NCBI RefSeq assembly: GCF_035989305.1
Contig: NZ_CP108514.1
Coordinates: forward strand, 9,404,501-9,468,500
Direction: 5' to 3'
DNA: 64,000 nucleotides
Origin: Streptomyces sp. NBC_01233
Lineage (GTDB): Bacteria > Actinomycetota > Actinomycetes > Streptomycetales > Streptomycetaceae
Of the stretch, positions 18,016-27,847 are shown one piece after another. Position 1 is the stretch's first letter; each line of letters starts with the position of its first letter. The notes under the pieces were generated by a model that had not been told where the DNA came from, did not search any database, and saw nothing but the letters and a program-made list of their open reading frames with translations. The position numbers were made by a program, and so were the translations under genes.

Positions 18016-18675
18016 TCAGAGCGTGAGGTGCACGAAGGACCGGCCCGCCGTCCGCCACGTGTCGTACGGGTTCCAGCCCGCGGCCCTCGCCTCGGAGCAC
18101 AGGGCGCGGGTGCCGAGCCGGGCCCACCAGAAGGACGCCCCGCGGCCGCCGGTGCCGTCCTCGACGTACACCTCGACGCGTTCGTCGACGTCGGCGGTGG
18201 CCACCTCGACCAGCAGGGAGCCCCCGGGCGCGGTCAGCTCGGCGGCCCGGCGCAGCAGGGCGGCGGGGTCGCCGCCGATGCCGATGTTGCCGTCGATGAG
18301 GAGGACCGTGCCCCAACCGCCTTCGCCGGGAAGCGGCTCGAAGACCGACCGGCACAATGCGCTGCCGCCCGCCCGCACGGTACGGGCCACCGCCTCGGGG
18401 GTGACGTCCACACCGAGTGCGGCGTGCCCGAGCCGGGCGAGGGCGGCCACCAGGCGGCCCGGTCCGCAGCCGATGTCGAGGACGGCCCCGGTACACCGGG
18501 CCAGCACGGTGTCGTCGGCCGCGTCGGGCTCGGCGCACCACCGCTCGACCTCCAGCGGCAGCAACCAGCCGTCGTGACGACGGAGATAGAGGGGGCCCCG
18601 GCCCGCGCGCAGCGCGTCGGCGTACGGGTCGGCCTGCCAGGTTCGCGTGCCCGACTCGGTGAGCTGGGCGGTCAT
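18016..18675 (-). CDS. Class I SAM-dependent methyltransferase
   Basis: A 219-aa protein with a Rossmann SAM-binding motif I VLDIGCGPGRL, motif II region HAALGVDVTPEAV, and post-motif LLIDGNIGIGGDPAALLRR. ATG 18675 overlaps the stop of the upstream DUF2064 gene (ATGA), so it belongs to the GT2-DUF2064-methyltransferase operon. The substrate is not evident; in this setting a sugar, lipid-linked glycan or a small precursor is plausible. Confidence 0.85.
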   Translation of the reverse strand: MTAQLTESGTRTWQADPYADALRAGRGPLYLRRHDGWLLPLEVERWCAEPDAADDTVLARCTGAVLDIGCGPGRLVAALARLGHAALGVDVTPEAVARTVRAGGSALCRSVFEPLPGEGGWGTVLLIDGNIGIGGDPAALLRRAAELTAPGGSLLVEVATADVDERVEVYVEDGTGGRGASFWWARLGTRALCSEARAAGWNPYDTWRTAGRSFVHLTL

Positions 18676-19292
18676 CGCGTCACCGCGCACAGGCCGGAGT
18701 GCAGGGTGGCGAAGCGGGTCCGCGGTGCGGCCGCGGCGACCCGTTCCGCGTCGGCCGGGGTGTCCACGTCGCACAGCTCGGGCAGGTTCCGTACGGCCAG
18801 CCCCGCATCCGTGAGCCGCCGCCGCTGCACCTCTCCGGTGTGTGCCACGGACATGGGGACGCCGAGCAGCAGGGCCGGGTCGGGATCGGCCAGGCCGAGC
18901 GCCCAGAACCCCCCGTCGTCGGCGGGCCCGAACCAGGCGTCCGCCTCGGTGAAGTCGAGCCCGGGCGCGAGGAGGCCGGGGGTGACCTGCGGGGTGTCCA
19001 TGCCGATCAGCAGGGCCGGTCCCGTGGCCAGGGCGAAGGCCGCGGCCAGCCGGACGTCCAGGCCGCCCGTGCCCTGCGGGACGACCTCGATCCCCTCCGG
19101 GATCCAGGGCCCCGGCTGTCCGTCGAGGACCAGGACGCGGCGCCGGGCCGGCGTGGCCAGGACGGCCGCGAGGGTGTCCTGGAGCGAGGCGAGGGCGAGG
19201 TCGGCGGCCTGCTGCGGGGTGAACAGCGTGGTCAGGCGGGTTTTGACGCAGCCCGCGACGGGAGCCTTGGCGATGACGAGGAGGGTGCTCAT
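18672..19292 (-). CDS. DUF2064 (TIGR04282-like) glycosyltransferase-fold protein
   Basis: A 206-aa protein with a nucleotidyl/glycosyltransferase A fold. It begins STLLVIAKAPVAGCVKTRL, the hallmark of DUF2064, and continues with LLIGMDTPQVTP and a FGPADDGGFWALGL segment that would contact the nucleotide. It overlaps GT2 upstream and the methyltransferase downstream by 4 bp each, a tight three-gene operon. Proteins of this family are often annotated as involved in arsenosugar or related glycan synthesis; the actual acceptor is unknown. Confidence 0.85.
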   Translation of the reverse strand: MSTLLVIAKAPVAGCVKTRLTTLFTPQQAADLALASLQDTLAAVLATPARRRVLVLDGQPGPWIPEGIEVVPQGTGGLDVRLAAAFALATGPALLIGMDTPQVTPGLLAPGLDFTEADAWFGPADDGGFWALGLADPDPALLLGVPMSVAHTGEVQRRRLTDAGLAVRNLPELCDVDTPADAERVAAAAPRTRFATLHSGLCAVTR

Positions 19293-20005
19293 GCGGAGAT
19301 CCCCTCGCCCGGCGCGGTGCGGGTACCCGGGGGTTCGGCCAGGACCCGGCGCATGTCCCGTACCGCGTGCCAGGTACCGCGCCAGGTCCCGGTGACCTTG
19401 GACCTCCCCGACCGGGGCAGGTAGGGGACGTCGGTCTCGGCCACCCGCCAGCCCGCGTCGGCGGCCCGTACGACCATCTGGAGCGGGTATCCGCTGCGCC
19501 GGTCGGTCAGCCCCAGACCGAGCAGTGCCTCGCGGCGCGCCACCCGCATCGGTCCGAGGTCGTGCAGCCGCAGGCCGGTACGGCGGCGCAGCATGCGGGC
19601 CAGGGCGATGTTTCCGGCCCGGGCGTGAGCGGGCCAGGCGCCGCGTCCTTGAGGGCGGCGCCGGCCGAGCAGCAGGTCCGCCTCACCGGCCGCGACCCGC
19701 CCGGCCATGGGCGCGAGCAGGCCGGGGTCCATGGAGGCGTCGCAGTCGCAGAAGCAGACCAGCTCGGCCCGTGCGGCGAGCAGCCCGGCATGGCAGGCGG
19801 CGCCGAACCCGCGCCGGGTCTCGTGCACGACGGTGGCGCCGAGGGAGCGGGCGATGTCCGCCGAGCCGTCGGTTGAGCCGTTGTCGACGACGATGGCCCG
19901 CCACCCGGCCGGCACCCGCGCCAGCACCCAGGGCAGGGCCTCCGCCTCGTCGAGGCAGGGCAGTACGAGGTCCGCGCGGGGCGGACGACAAGCAGAAGGA
20001 GTCAC
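19289..20005 (-). CDS. Family 2 glycosyltransferase (dolichyl-phosphate-sugar synthase-like)
   Basis: A 238-aa soluble GT2 enzyme: ADLVLPCLDEAEAL, AIVVDNGSTDGSADIA, LVCFCDCDASMDPGLL (DxD-like) and LHDLGPMRVARREALLGL. It lacks C-terminal TM helices. GTG 20005 is the likely start, though GGAGG lies unusually close to it; an upstream GTG at 20014 is the alternative. Paired with a GT87-type enzyme nearby, it may make the polyprenyl-phosphate sugar donor, but that is inference. First gene of the operon that reads toward the terminator at 17947. Confidence 0.85.
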   Translation of the reverse strand: MTPSACRPPRADLVLPCLDEAEALPWVLARVPAGWRAIVVDNGSTDGSADIARSLGATVVHETRRGFGAACHAGLLAARAELVCFCDCDASMDPGLLAPMAGRVAAGEADLLLGRRRPQGRGAWPAHARAGNIALARMLRRRTGLRLHDLGPMRVARREALLGLGLTDRRSGYPLQMVVRAADAGWRVAETDVPYLPRSGRSKVTGTWRGTWHAVRDMRRVLAEPPGTRTAPGEGISA

Positions 20006-20128
20006 CCTCCACACCGTAGGAACCGGTCGGCGGAGAAGGGCGCCCGAAGACCTTACGAAACGCGGACGCCGAGTCGCACGGCGGCGGGCGCGGGTCCCCA
20101 CGGCACGGCACGGTGTCACCCTGGGGGC

Positions 20129-20957
<829 letters not shown>

Positions 20958-20965
<8 letters not shown>

Positions 20966-22067
20966 TCTGCTGCTGATCGCCCTGTACGCCTTCCTCGGCG
21001 CGGCGGCCGCCGGGCTGCTCGGCGCCGTCGCGCTGCGGATACTGCGCCGGCGAAGTGTCGCAGTGTCCCTCGCGGTCGTCGCTGCCGTCACGGTGTCCGC
21101 GATGCTCGCCGGGACGCTCGCGGTGGCGTGGGCGATGTTCCTGTCCTCCCACGACCTGGCCGTGGTGACCACCGTCGTCGCGATGGCCGCCGCCGTCTCG
21201 CTGGGCACGGCACTGCTGCTGGGCCGACGGGTCGTGCTGCGCTGCCGGGAACTCGTCGGAGCGGCACGCGAATTCGGGGAGAACGGTACTTTCACGGCTC
21301 CCGCCGTGCCCGCCCCCGCGGAACTCGCGGCACTCAGCCGCGAGCTGGCCCTCACCGGCGAACGGCTCGCCGCCTCCCGCGAACGCGAGCGGGCCCTGGA
21401 GACCTCGCGCCGCGAGCTCGTCGCCTGGATCTCGCACGACCTGCGGACCCCGCTGGCCGGGCTGCGCGCGATGTCGGAGGCGCTGGAGGACGGCATCGTG
21501 GCCGACCCGGCCCGCTACCACCAGCAGATGCGCGCGGAGGTGGAGCGCCTCAACTCCATGGTCACCGACCTCTTCGAGCTGTCCCGCATCCACGCGGGCG
21601 CCCTCTCCCTGAGCCCCACCCGGATGTCCCTCTACGACCTGGTCGGCGACGCCCTCGCGGGCGCGGATGCCCTGGCCCGCGAACACGGAGTACGTCTGGC
21701 CGGCGGGAGCATCGCCCCCCTGCCGGTGGAGGTCGACGGCAAGGAGATGACCCGCGTGCTGTCCAACCTGCTGGTCAACGCCATCCGCCACACCCCGGCA
21801 GACGGCACCGTGGCGATCGCCGCCGAACGCCGGGCGGACGCGGTCGTCCTGTCCGTCACCGACGCCTGCGGCGGCATCCCGGAGGATGACCTGCCCCGCG
21901 TCTTCGACACCGGATGGCGGGGCAGCCAGGCGCGTACCCCGCCCTCGGGCGCCGGCTTGGGCCTGGCGATCGTCAGGGGCATCGTCGAGGCCCACTCCGG
22001 GCACGCGGACGTCCACAACGTGCCCGGCGGCTGCCGCTTCGAACTGACCCTCCCCGCACCCGCGTAG
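20958..22067 (+). CDS. Two-component sensor histidine kinase
   Basis: A 369-aa membrane kinase with two or three N-terminal TM helices, a short HAMP-like linker, the H box LVAWISHDLRTPLAGLR, the N box NLLVNAIRHTP, and G boxes DACGGIPEDDL and GAGLGLAIVRGIV. The extracytoplasmic loop is short, so it probably senses within or at the membrane. It is translationally coupled to the response regulator ahead of it. Confidence 0.95.
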
Positions 22068-22106
22068 GCCGTCCCGGCCGGATCACCGAGCCGAAATCGG
22101 CGATGA

Positions 22107-22457
22107 CCCGGCGACTTCGACGGGGTCGGCTGCACGGTCTTCTTCGATGCGGAGGACCATGCGACGGCCGTGGAAATGTGGTGGCCCGGCGAGAGCCGGC
22201 AGAGCACCACGCGTGTCCTCCTGGACGGGCACGACGTCTTCGCGACCCCCGCCGACACCGTCCTCGCGGAGCTGCGCGAGCACGGGTGGACCGTGGACGC
22301 CGAGGACCCGGAGAACGTCGTCGTGCCGGGCGTCTCGCCGGGCTTGACCCGACAGACCTCCCAGGAAGTACCGCGCGACGGGCAGGGCCTGCCCGTCTCC
22401 TTCACCTCGGTCCTCGTCGCGGGCAAGGGCTACTACGACTTCCGCCACGCGCGGTAG
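22107..22457 (+). pseudogene. 5'-truncated hypothetical protein gene
   Basis: An open frame with no credible start reads DFDGVGCTVFFDAEDHATAV, then EMWWPGESRQSTTRVLLDG, HDVFATPADTVLAELREHG and ends with a SVLVAGKGYYDF type motif. This pattern (a GIDVFxxP helix and terminal VLxARPGYYD) is familiar from small actinobacterial immunity-like proteins of about 150 residues. An in-frame stop sits at 22104, so the N-terminal third is missing and only ATG 22170 remains within the frame. Confidence 0.5.
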
Positions 22458-22583
22458 GGAAGCCAAGGCGAGCGGCCGCTCCCGGTCCGGCGGGAGCGGC
22501 GGAAGCCCGGTCGGCAAGCCGGCAGCGACCCGCCGCGGCCGCGGGCAAGGGCCCTCTTCCCTGCCGGCCGAAGAAAACACGGG

Positions 22584-22856
22584 TCACCGGCCGGCCCCCG
22601 GGGCGTTCGGACCGGGCCTTCCGGGCACCCTCACCACACGGACAGTCCACGTCTGGGACCGCACGTGCACGGTGATGTGCGTGGCCGGTGCCCGGCTCGG
22701 TTCCACGGCCCGGCAGCGCAGGGTGACAGCCCAGCGCTGGTACCGGACGGCACCCAGCGCGTGGACCGGACTCACCCCTGCTGAGGCATCGAGCCAGAAC
22801 CGAAACCCGTGGAGAAAGTCAGGCGGTCGCGCATCCGCAAAGCCGCCGGTCCTCAT
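22584..22856 (-). CDS. Hypothetical protein downstream of the EF-hand gene
   Basis: A 90-codon frame begins 5 bp after the EF-hand stop, on the same strand. It has no motif that I recognise; the C-terminal third is basic with a beta-strand-like VRSQTWTVRVVRVP stretch. No clear ribosome-binding site is present, so it is either translationally coupled to the EF-hand gene or not a gene. Confidence 0.3.
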   Translation of the reverse strand: MRTGGFADARPPDFLHGFRFWLDASAGVSPVHALGAVRYQRWAVTLRCRAVEPSRAPATHITVHVRSQTWTVRVVRVPGRPGPNAPGAGR

Positions 22857-22860
22857 GTCG

Positions 22861-23373
22861 TCAGCTACCGGCCTCCGCGTGGAGAGCCCGTGCCATGGGA
22901 GAGGATCCGTCAGTGACGAAGGAACGGATCTGTGCCAGGTAGGCGTCCCGGTCGATGCGGCCGTCACCGTCCTCATCCAGTGCGTCGAAGGCCGAACGGG
23001 CGTTGTCGGCGGGGTTGCCCAGGGCGTGGCGCAGCCGGGTGAACTCCGCCCGGTCGAGGTGGCCGTCGCCGTCGGCGTCGGCCAGGTCGAACAGTGATCC
23101 CAGAGCCGGCCTGCACACCTCGTCGAAGGCCTCCCCGCCCGCCCACGCCTCGTACTCGGTGAAGGTCACCCGGCCGTCCAGGTTCGCGTCCATCGACGCG
23201 AACACCCTCTCGTGCGCGGTGCGTGCCAAGGACAGGAGCGGGTCGTCGCCGGCCCGGCCCAGGGCCGCTGCCGCGCGTTCGGGCCGGCCAAGGTACTCCT
23301 GACGGGAGATGACCCCGTCGCCGTCGACGTCCAGCATCGAGAAGATGTGCCGCTTAGCCGTGATGGTGTCCAC
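22861..23373 (-). CDS. Calerythrin-like EF-hand calcium-binding protein
   Basis: A 170-aa cytoplasmic protein with four EF-hand loops: DVDGDGVISRQE, DANLDGRVTFTE, DADGDGHLDRAE and DEDGDGRIDRDA, each with acidic ligands at positions 1, 3, 5 and a Glu/acidic residue at 12 (the last has Ala). The arrangement matches actinobacterial calerythrin/sarcoplasmic-calcium-binding proteins that buffer or sense Ca2+. Residues between loops 1 and 2 form the usual helical linker. Confidence 0.9.
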   Translation of the reverse strand: MDTITAKRHIFSMLDVDGDGVISRQEYLGRPERAAAALGRAGDDPLLSLARTAHERVFASMDANLDGRVTFTEYEAWAGGEAFDEVCRPALGSLFDLADADGDGHLDRAEFTRLRHALGNPADNARSAFDALDEDGDGRIDRDAYLAQIRSFVTDGSSPMARALHAEAGS

Positions 23374-23521
23374 CCGGACCCTCTTTCCTGCGCGAAGCCG
23401 GAGAAACAGCGGACGCCGCTCCCACCCCGGAAACGATCAACCCGGCACCAGGTCACCTGGTCACCACAGTCGGCACATACTCCACTGCAGGTCCCTCCCG
23501 GTGGGCCTCCTCTTCAGGACC

Positions 23522-23575
23522 CCTGTGCGGCCTCGGCCGACGGCTTCAGGGGGCCTGTGCGGCCTCAGCCGACGG
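23522..23575. repeat. Direct repeat overlapping the end of the epimerase gene
   Basis: Two 22-bp copies (23522-23543 and 23554-23575) differ at one base and are 32 bp apart. The downstream copy (in plus coordinates) encodes the last residues and stop of the epimerase; the other copy lacks the stop because of the single difference. It looks like a small tandem duplication. Confidence 0.7.
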
Positions 23576-24629
23576 AGCCCGCCGACGCACGCTGACCGGA
23601 CCGGGCGAACTCGGCCATCCCGTCGGCGAAGCGCACCTCCGGACGCCAGCCCAGTTCCCCGCGCAGCCGGGCGGAGTCGGCGGTGATGTGCCGTACGTCG
23701 CCGAGGCGGAACTCGCCGGTGACCACCGGCGCGGGCCCGCCGTACGCCGAGGCGAGTTCGGACGCCATCTCACCGACCGTATGCGGTTCCCCGCTGCCGG
23801 TGTTGTACGCGGTCATCGTCCCGGCGGACATGCCGCCGACGGCCTCCAGCGCCACGGCGTTCGCCGAGGCCACGTCCGTGACGTGGACGAAGTCCCGCCG
23901 CTGCGCGCCGTCCTCGAAGACCTGCGGGGCCTCGCCACGGGCCAGCGCGGACCGGAAGTACGAGGCCACTCCCGCGTAGGGGGTGTCGCGAGGCATCCCG
24001 GGCCCGTAGACGTTGTGGTAGCGCAGCGACACCGCACGACCCTGTGTGCCCCGGGCCCAGGACGCCGCCAGGTGTTCCTGGGCGAGCTTCGTGGTGGCGT
24101 ACACGCTGCGGGGATCGGTGGGGGCGTCCTCGCCGACCAGGCCCGGCGCGAGTGCGGTGCCGCAGTCGGGACAGGGCGGCTCGAACCGGCCGGCCGCCAG
24201 ATCCTCCGTCCGGCGGGGCCCGGGGCGCACCACCCCGTGGCGCGGGCACTCGTACCGGCCCTCCCCGTAGACGACCATCGACCCGGCCAGTACGAGCTCC
24301 CGCACCCCGGCGGCAGCCATCTCGGCCAGCAGCACCGCGGTCCCGAGGTCGTTGCAGCCGACGTACTCGGGGGCGTCCGCGAAGTCCTTCCCGAGCCCGA
24401 CCATGGCCGCCTGGTGGCACACCGCGTCGACCCCTCGGAGCGCGGCTCGCACGGCGTCGGAGTCCCGTACGTCAGCGCGCAGGAACTCGACGTCGGGCAG
24501 GGGCGGTGCGGCGGGGTGGGCGGCGGGCAGCAGGGCGTCGAGGACGACGGGGTGGTGCCCGCGGTCCTTGAGGGCGGTGACGATGTGGGAGCCGATGAAC
24601 CCGGCCCCTCCGGTGACGAGTACGCGCAT
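23565..24629 (-). CDS. NAD-dependent sugar epimerase/dehydratase (extended SDR)
   Basis: A 354-aa extended SDR. Motifs: VLVTGGAGFIGSHIV for NAD binding, the SMVVYGEG region with catalytic Ser, YATTKLAQE with the YxxxK pair, and SLRYHNVYGPGMP for substrate. A four-Cys insert (YECPRHG and CPDCG) between ~155 and ~190 may bind a metal, which is unusual for plain UDP-glucose epimerases. It probably modifies a nucleotide sugar for the neighbouring glycosyltransferases. ATG 24629 starts directly at the Rossmann strand. Confidence 0.88.
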   Translation of the reverse strand: MRVLVTGGAGFIGSHIVTALKDRGHHPVVLDALLPAAHPAAPPLPDVEFLRADVRDSDAVRAALRGVDAVCHQAAMVGLGKDFADAPEYVGCNDLGTAVLLAEMAAAGVRELVLAGSMVVYGEGRYECPRHGVVRPGPRRTEDLAAGRFEPPCPDCGTALAPGLVGEDAPTDPRSVYATTKLAQEHLAASWARGTQGRAVSLRYHNVYGPGMPRDTPYAGVASYFRSALARGEAPQVFEDGAQRRDFVHVTDVASANAVALEAVGGMSAGTMTAYNTGSGEPHTVGEMASELASAYGGPAPVVTGEFRLGDVRHITADSARLRGELGWRPEVRFADGMAEFARSGQRASAGSVG

Positions 24630-24727
24630 GCCGACGACGTTACGCAGGGCACGGTCCCCGAGGGGTCTCCCACGCGCGCACGTAAGACTTCCGTCATGCC
24701 CGCGCGGCGCGTGCGTCGGTCCGGCCG

Positions 24728-25135
24728 TCAGTGATGGCCGAGGTGGTCGTGGTCCTTCCAGATACCGTCGCCCGGCATGTCGAGGCGGGCGGTGAGCGGT
24801 CGGCGCCACGGGGGAGTGGAGGTGGGTTCGCCCCAGTAGTCGGTGACCTTGACGGCCCGGCCGTCGAGGAGCTCGGCGATGGTGACGTTGCGGTAGAGGC
24901 GGCCGTCGCCGTAGTCGCAGGTCCATTCCACGACGATCACGTCGTCGAGGTGCAGCCGTCGTCCCACTCCGAGCGTGAGCTCGGGGAAGTTCCCCTCGAT
25001 CTCGCCGATGAGCTTGCTGCCGCGGACGACCTCGCCCATCTGGGGCCACTGCCGCTCCACCTCCGGGGCGAGCGGGACCCCGAGGACGTAGGCGAGACGC
25101 GTGCGACCGTTCGATTCTGCTGTCGGCTCGTTCAT
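24728..25135 (-). CDS. NTF2-like (SnoaL-type) protein
   Basis: A 135-aa protein with a single NTF2-like fold, suggested by the closing strands VIVVEWTCDYGDGRLYRNVT, IAELLDGRAVKVTDYWGEP, the usual SnoaL-family ending. ATG 25135 has AAGGAG eight bases upstream, so I prefer it to GTG 25144. Such proteins range from isomerases to binding proteins; function unknown here. Confidence 0.75.
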   Translation of the reverse strand: MNEPTAESNGRTRLAYVLGVPLAPEVERQWPQMGEVVRGSKLIGEIEGNFPELTLGVGRRLHLDDVIVVEWTCDYGDGRLYRNVTIAELLDGRAVKVTDYWGEPTSTPPWRRPLTARLDMPGDGIWKDHDHLGHH

Positions 25136-25508
25136 GGCCGTCACTCCTTCAACGCGATCCTCGAACGGTGAGCAGGGACCTCACGGGGCGGCAGGGTGTC
25201 GGCGAAGGCCAGCACCCTCGTGATCCAGTGGCCCAGGACGTCATCCTCCGCCAGGACCGGGCCACTGACCGTCAGCATCGCCGGACACGCCCGCGGTCGT
25301 GTTGCCGTGCAGCAGGAAGACATGACCGCCGGACATCCGCCTCTCGGTGACGCCGGGCCGCTCACCGAGCCGCGCCCGGACCCGCTACCCGCTGGGCCGG
25401 CCCTTCGTCGTACGTCATGCCGTCCGCTGTCCTGCGCGGCAGGCCTGCCCGCGCGCCCGGCCCCGCCGCCGATGTGCCGGTGCACGCCGAGCGCGCGACC
25501 ATGGGGAG
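25136..25508. other. Divergent intergenic region
   Basis: It separates the minus-strand NTF2-like gene from the plus-strand oxidoreductase. A 45-codon minus-strand frame (25141-25278) ends at the NTF2 gene's ribosome-binding site but shows no recognisable domain and no ribosome-binding site of its own. Otherwise I see nothing. Confidence 0.4.
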
Positions 25509-26621
25509 ATGGAGCCGTCGTCACTGGGCGATGTCAGCACCCCGGGCCGTGTGGCGTCCGCCGGGGAGGGGATCGGCCTGGACGAGCTGGCACTCGCGGC
25601 CCGCAACCACGGGCTGCCCCTCGAGGCACTGCGCTACGAGGTCACCCCGGCCGGGCTGCACTACGTGCTCGTCCACTACGACATCCCCGCCGGGGACGAG
25701 GCCACCTGGCAGCTCACCGTCGGCGGCGCGGTCCGCACCCCGCTGGCCCTGGACATGACCGCCCTGCGCGCTCTCCCCGCCGTGACGCACAGGGTCACCA
25801 TGGAGTGCGCGGGCAACGGACGGGCGCGGCTGTCGCCGCGGCCCGTCAGCCAGCCGTGGCTGGTGGAGGCGGTGGGCACCGCTGACTGGACGGGCGTGCC
25901 GCTGCGGATCGTGCTCGCCGAGGCCGGGGTGCAGCCGGACGCGGTCGAAGCCGTCTGCACGGGCGCCGACCACGGTGTGGAACGCGGGGTCGAGCAGGAC
26001 TACCGGCGCAGCCTGCCCCTGCCGGTCGCCACCGGTGCGGACCCGGAGGTGCTGATCGCGTACGAGATGAACGGCCTGCCCCTGCCGCCGCAGCACGGGT
26101 ATCCACTGCGGCTGGTCGTACCCGGCTGGTACGGCATGGCCCACGTGAAATGGCTCCGGGACATCACCCTGGCCGACGCACCGTTCACCGGGTTCCAGCA
26201 GGCCGTGGCCTACCGGATCCGGCAGACGCCCGAGGAGCCCGGCGAACCGGTCACCAGGATCGCGCCGCGGGCCCTGATGGTCCCTCCGGGCTTCCCCGAC
26301 TTCATGTCGCGCACCCGTGTCGTACGCCCGGGGGTCGTACCGCTGGAGGGACGTGCCTGGTCGGGGCACGGGCCGATCGCGCGGGTGCAGGTGAGCGGCG
26401 ACGGGGGCCGCACCTGGGCGGAAGCCGAGGTGACGCCGCGGGCACGGCGCGCGTGGGTCTGGCAGGCGTGGCACTGCGATTGGACGGCCACCCCCGGGGC
26501 ACACACCCTCATCGCGCGTGCCGCGGATGCCGAAGGACACACCCAGCCCCTCGAACAGCCCTGGAACCGCGGCGGCTTCGCCAACAACCTCGTCCAGCAC
26601 GTCCCGGTCCTGTGCCGCTGA
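25509..26621 (+). CDS. Sulfite-oxidase-type molybdopterin-dependent oxidoreductase
   Basis: A 370-aa cytoplasmic-looking protein (no signal peptide) with the SUOX fold. The Mo-ligand Cys lies in VTMECAGNGRARLSP, followed by QPWLVEAVGTADWTGVPLR, DHGVERGVEQDYRRSLPL, YEMNGLPLPPQHGYPLRLV and PGWYGMAHVKWL, then a C-terminal dimerisation Ig-like domain (RAWSGHGPIARVQVSGDGG). It should catalyse oxygen-atom transfer; the natural substrate is unknown. It is a second, unrelated-context Mo enzyme in addition to the one at 16383. Confidence 0.9.
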   Translation: MEPSSLGDVSTPGRVASAGEGIGLDELALAARNHGLPLEALRYEVTPAGLHYVLVHYDIPAGDEATWQLTVGGAVRTPLALDMTALRALPAVTHRVTMECAGNGRARLSPRPVSQPWLVEAVGTADWTGVPLRIVLAEAGVQPDAVEAVCTGADHGVERGVEQDYRRSLPLPVATGADPEVLIAYEMNGLPLPPQHGYPLRLVVPGWYGMAHVKWLRDITLADAPFTGFQQAVAYRIRQTPEEPGEPVTRIAPRALMVPPGFPDFMSRTRVVRPGVVPLEGRAWSGHGPIARVQVSGDGGRTWAEAEVTPRARRAWVWQAWHCDWTATPGAHTLIARAADAEGHTQPLEQPWNRGGFANNLVQHVPVLCR

Positions 26622-26726
26622 TCACCGCCGTGCCGGGTCCGTCGGCCGCACCCGCGTCACGGGACGACCTGAGCGGCTGCTCCGCCTGCCCGCCAAGGAC
26701 CCGTGAGGAGACCGATGCCCCGCTCG

Positions 26727-27299
26727 TCACGCCGAGGCCAGAGCTGCCGCGCCGAAGGAGACGTCGAAGCGGTCGCACCAGATGGTGACGCTGCTGTAGT
26801 CGGCCAGGTTCACATCGGCCGGGATCTCGTAGTTCTGGTCGCCCTTGTTGCCCTTGAGCTTGCCCAGGCTCACGTGCTTGCCGTCGTCGAAGACGGTCCA
26901 GCCGGCGGTGCCCTCCTTCACCGGGGCGTCGGTCAGCCAGACGCGGAGGTCCGGGCCGTTGCTGGTGTCGAGGTTCTCCAGGCGCAGGGTGCGTGAGCCG
27001 TCGGGGAGGCGGATCAGTTTCGCCGTGCCCGTGGTGGTGTGCTCGTGGCTGATCAGGACGCCCTGAGCGAGGGTCTGCGGGCCCGCCGGGGCACTGGGAG
27101 CCGCGCCGGCCGCCGGGGTCGCCCCGGACGGCCGCTGCGTCGAGGCCGCGCTGGGCAACGCCTCCCTGACGGTCTCGTCCCGCCACAGCTTCCACGGCTG
27201 GAACCAGTACAAGCCGATGCCCAGCACCACGGTCGCCGCGATCACTGCCCCGGCCCATGCCCGACCGCTCCGCTTCGTATGTGCCACTGCCGTCCCCAT
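26727..27299 (-). CDS. DM13-domain membrane-anchored protein
   Basis: A 190-aa protein with one N-terminal TM/signal anchor (AWAGAVIAATVVLGIGLYWF), an Ala/Pro-rich linker, and a DM13 domain at residues ~75-185: GVLISHEHTTTGTAKLIRL, LENLDTSNGPDLRVWLTD, KGNKGDQNYEIPADVNLADY, SSVTIWCDRFDVSFGAA. DM13 domains are thought to be extracytoplasmic redox or electron-transfer modules with a conserved Cys (IWCDRF). The Mo enzyme upstream is convergent with it. Confidence 0.88.
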   Translation of the reverse strand: MGTAVAHTKRSGRAWAGAVIAATVVLGIGLYWFQPWKLWRDETVREALPSAASTQRPSGATPAAGAAPSAPAGPQTLAQGVLISHEHTTTGTAKLIRLPDGSRTLRLENLDTSNGPDLRVWLTDAPVKEGTAGWTVFDDGKHVSLGKLKGNKGDQNYEIPADVNLADYSSVTIWCDRFDVSFGAAALASA

Positions 27300-27398
27300 T
27301 CCCTCACCGGTCCGTTCACCGGTGCGTTCACCGGTCCGCTCACCTCATTCAACGCGGCAGGGACACGAGGCACCATGCCCGCCCTGATGACGAAGTTC

Positions 27399-27575
27399 TT
27401 ACGTCTGGGGCCGGGACCGCAGGAGCTTGGCCCGGACGACCAGTGTGGCGGCGGAGGCGGCGAAGAGGGCAGCGGTGATCAGTAGCCAGCGGGCGAGGAA
27501 GCCGTCGGCCGGGAGCGCGGTGGCCGCGGTGTAGTGACCGACCTGGTGGAGGATCAGCGGCCACCAGACTAGGAG
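27399..27575 (-). pseudogene. C-terminal scrap of a membrane protein
   Basis: The minus-strand frame ending at TAA 27399 reads LVWWPLILHQVGHYTAATA, LPADGFLARWLLITAALFAA and SAATLVVRAKLLRSR, i.e. two hydrophobic helices and a basic C-terminus. Upstream of 27575 the frame loses this character, so the 5' part of the gene is missing. The family is not identified. Confidence 0.45.
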
Positions 27576-27580
27576 GAGGT

Positions 27581-27847
27581 CCGTTCTCGGAGCGCTGGCA
27601 GGAGCTGTTCGGACCGACCGGCGGCGGGCCCGCGATGAGGCTCGCCTCGGAGGCCCCTGACCCCGGGACCGGCGGGGGCGGGGCCGGAAACCTCATGCAC
27701 AGCAAGGGCCCTTGGACCAGCGCCTCCGGCACCGCCGGTGACCTGCGCACCAGCACGGAGACGAGCCGGTCGGCGCTCGGCCCCGGCCACGAGGGCGCCC
27801 TCGTCCTGACCGCAGGCGGGACGACGGCCCCACGGCTACCCCTGTGA
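27581..27847 (+). pseudogene. Truncated ESX/WXG-like small protein gene
   Basis: The plus-strand frame reads SERWQELFGPTGGGPAMRL, then GAGNLMHSKGPWTSASGTAG and DLRTSTETSRSALGPGHEG, after which similarity ends. This looks like a Streptomyces WXG100-like secreted helper protein (GNLxHSxGPW and LRTSTETSRxxLGPxHEG). It lacks a start codon near its N-terminus and its C-terminal helix, and abuts the membrane-protein scrap, so it is a broken gene. Confidence 0.45.
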
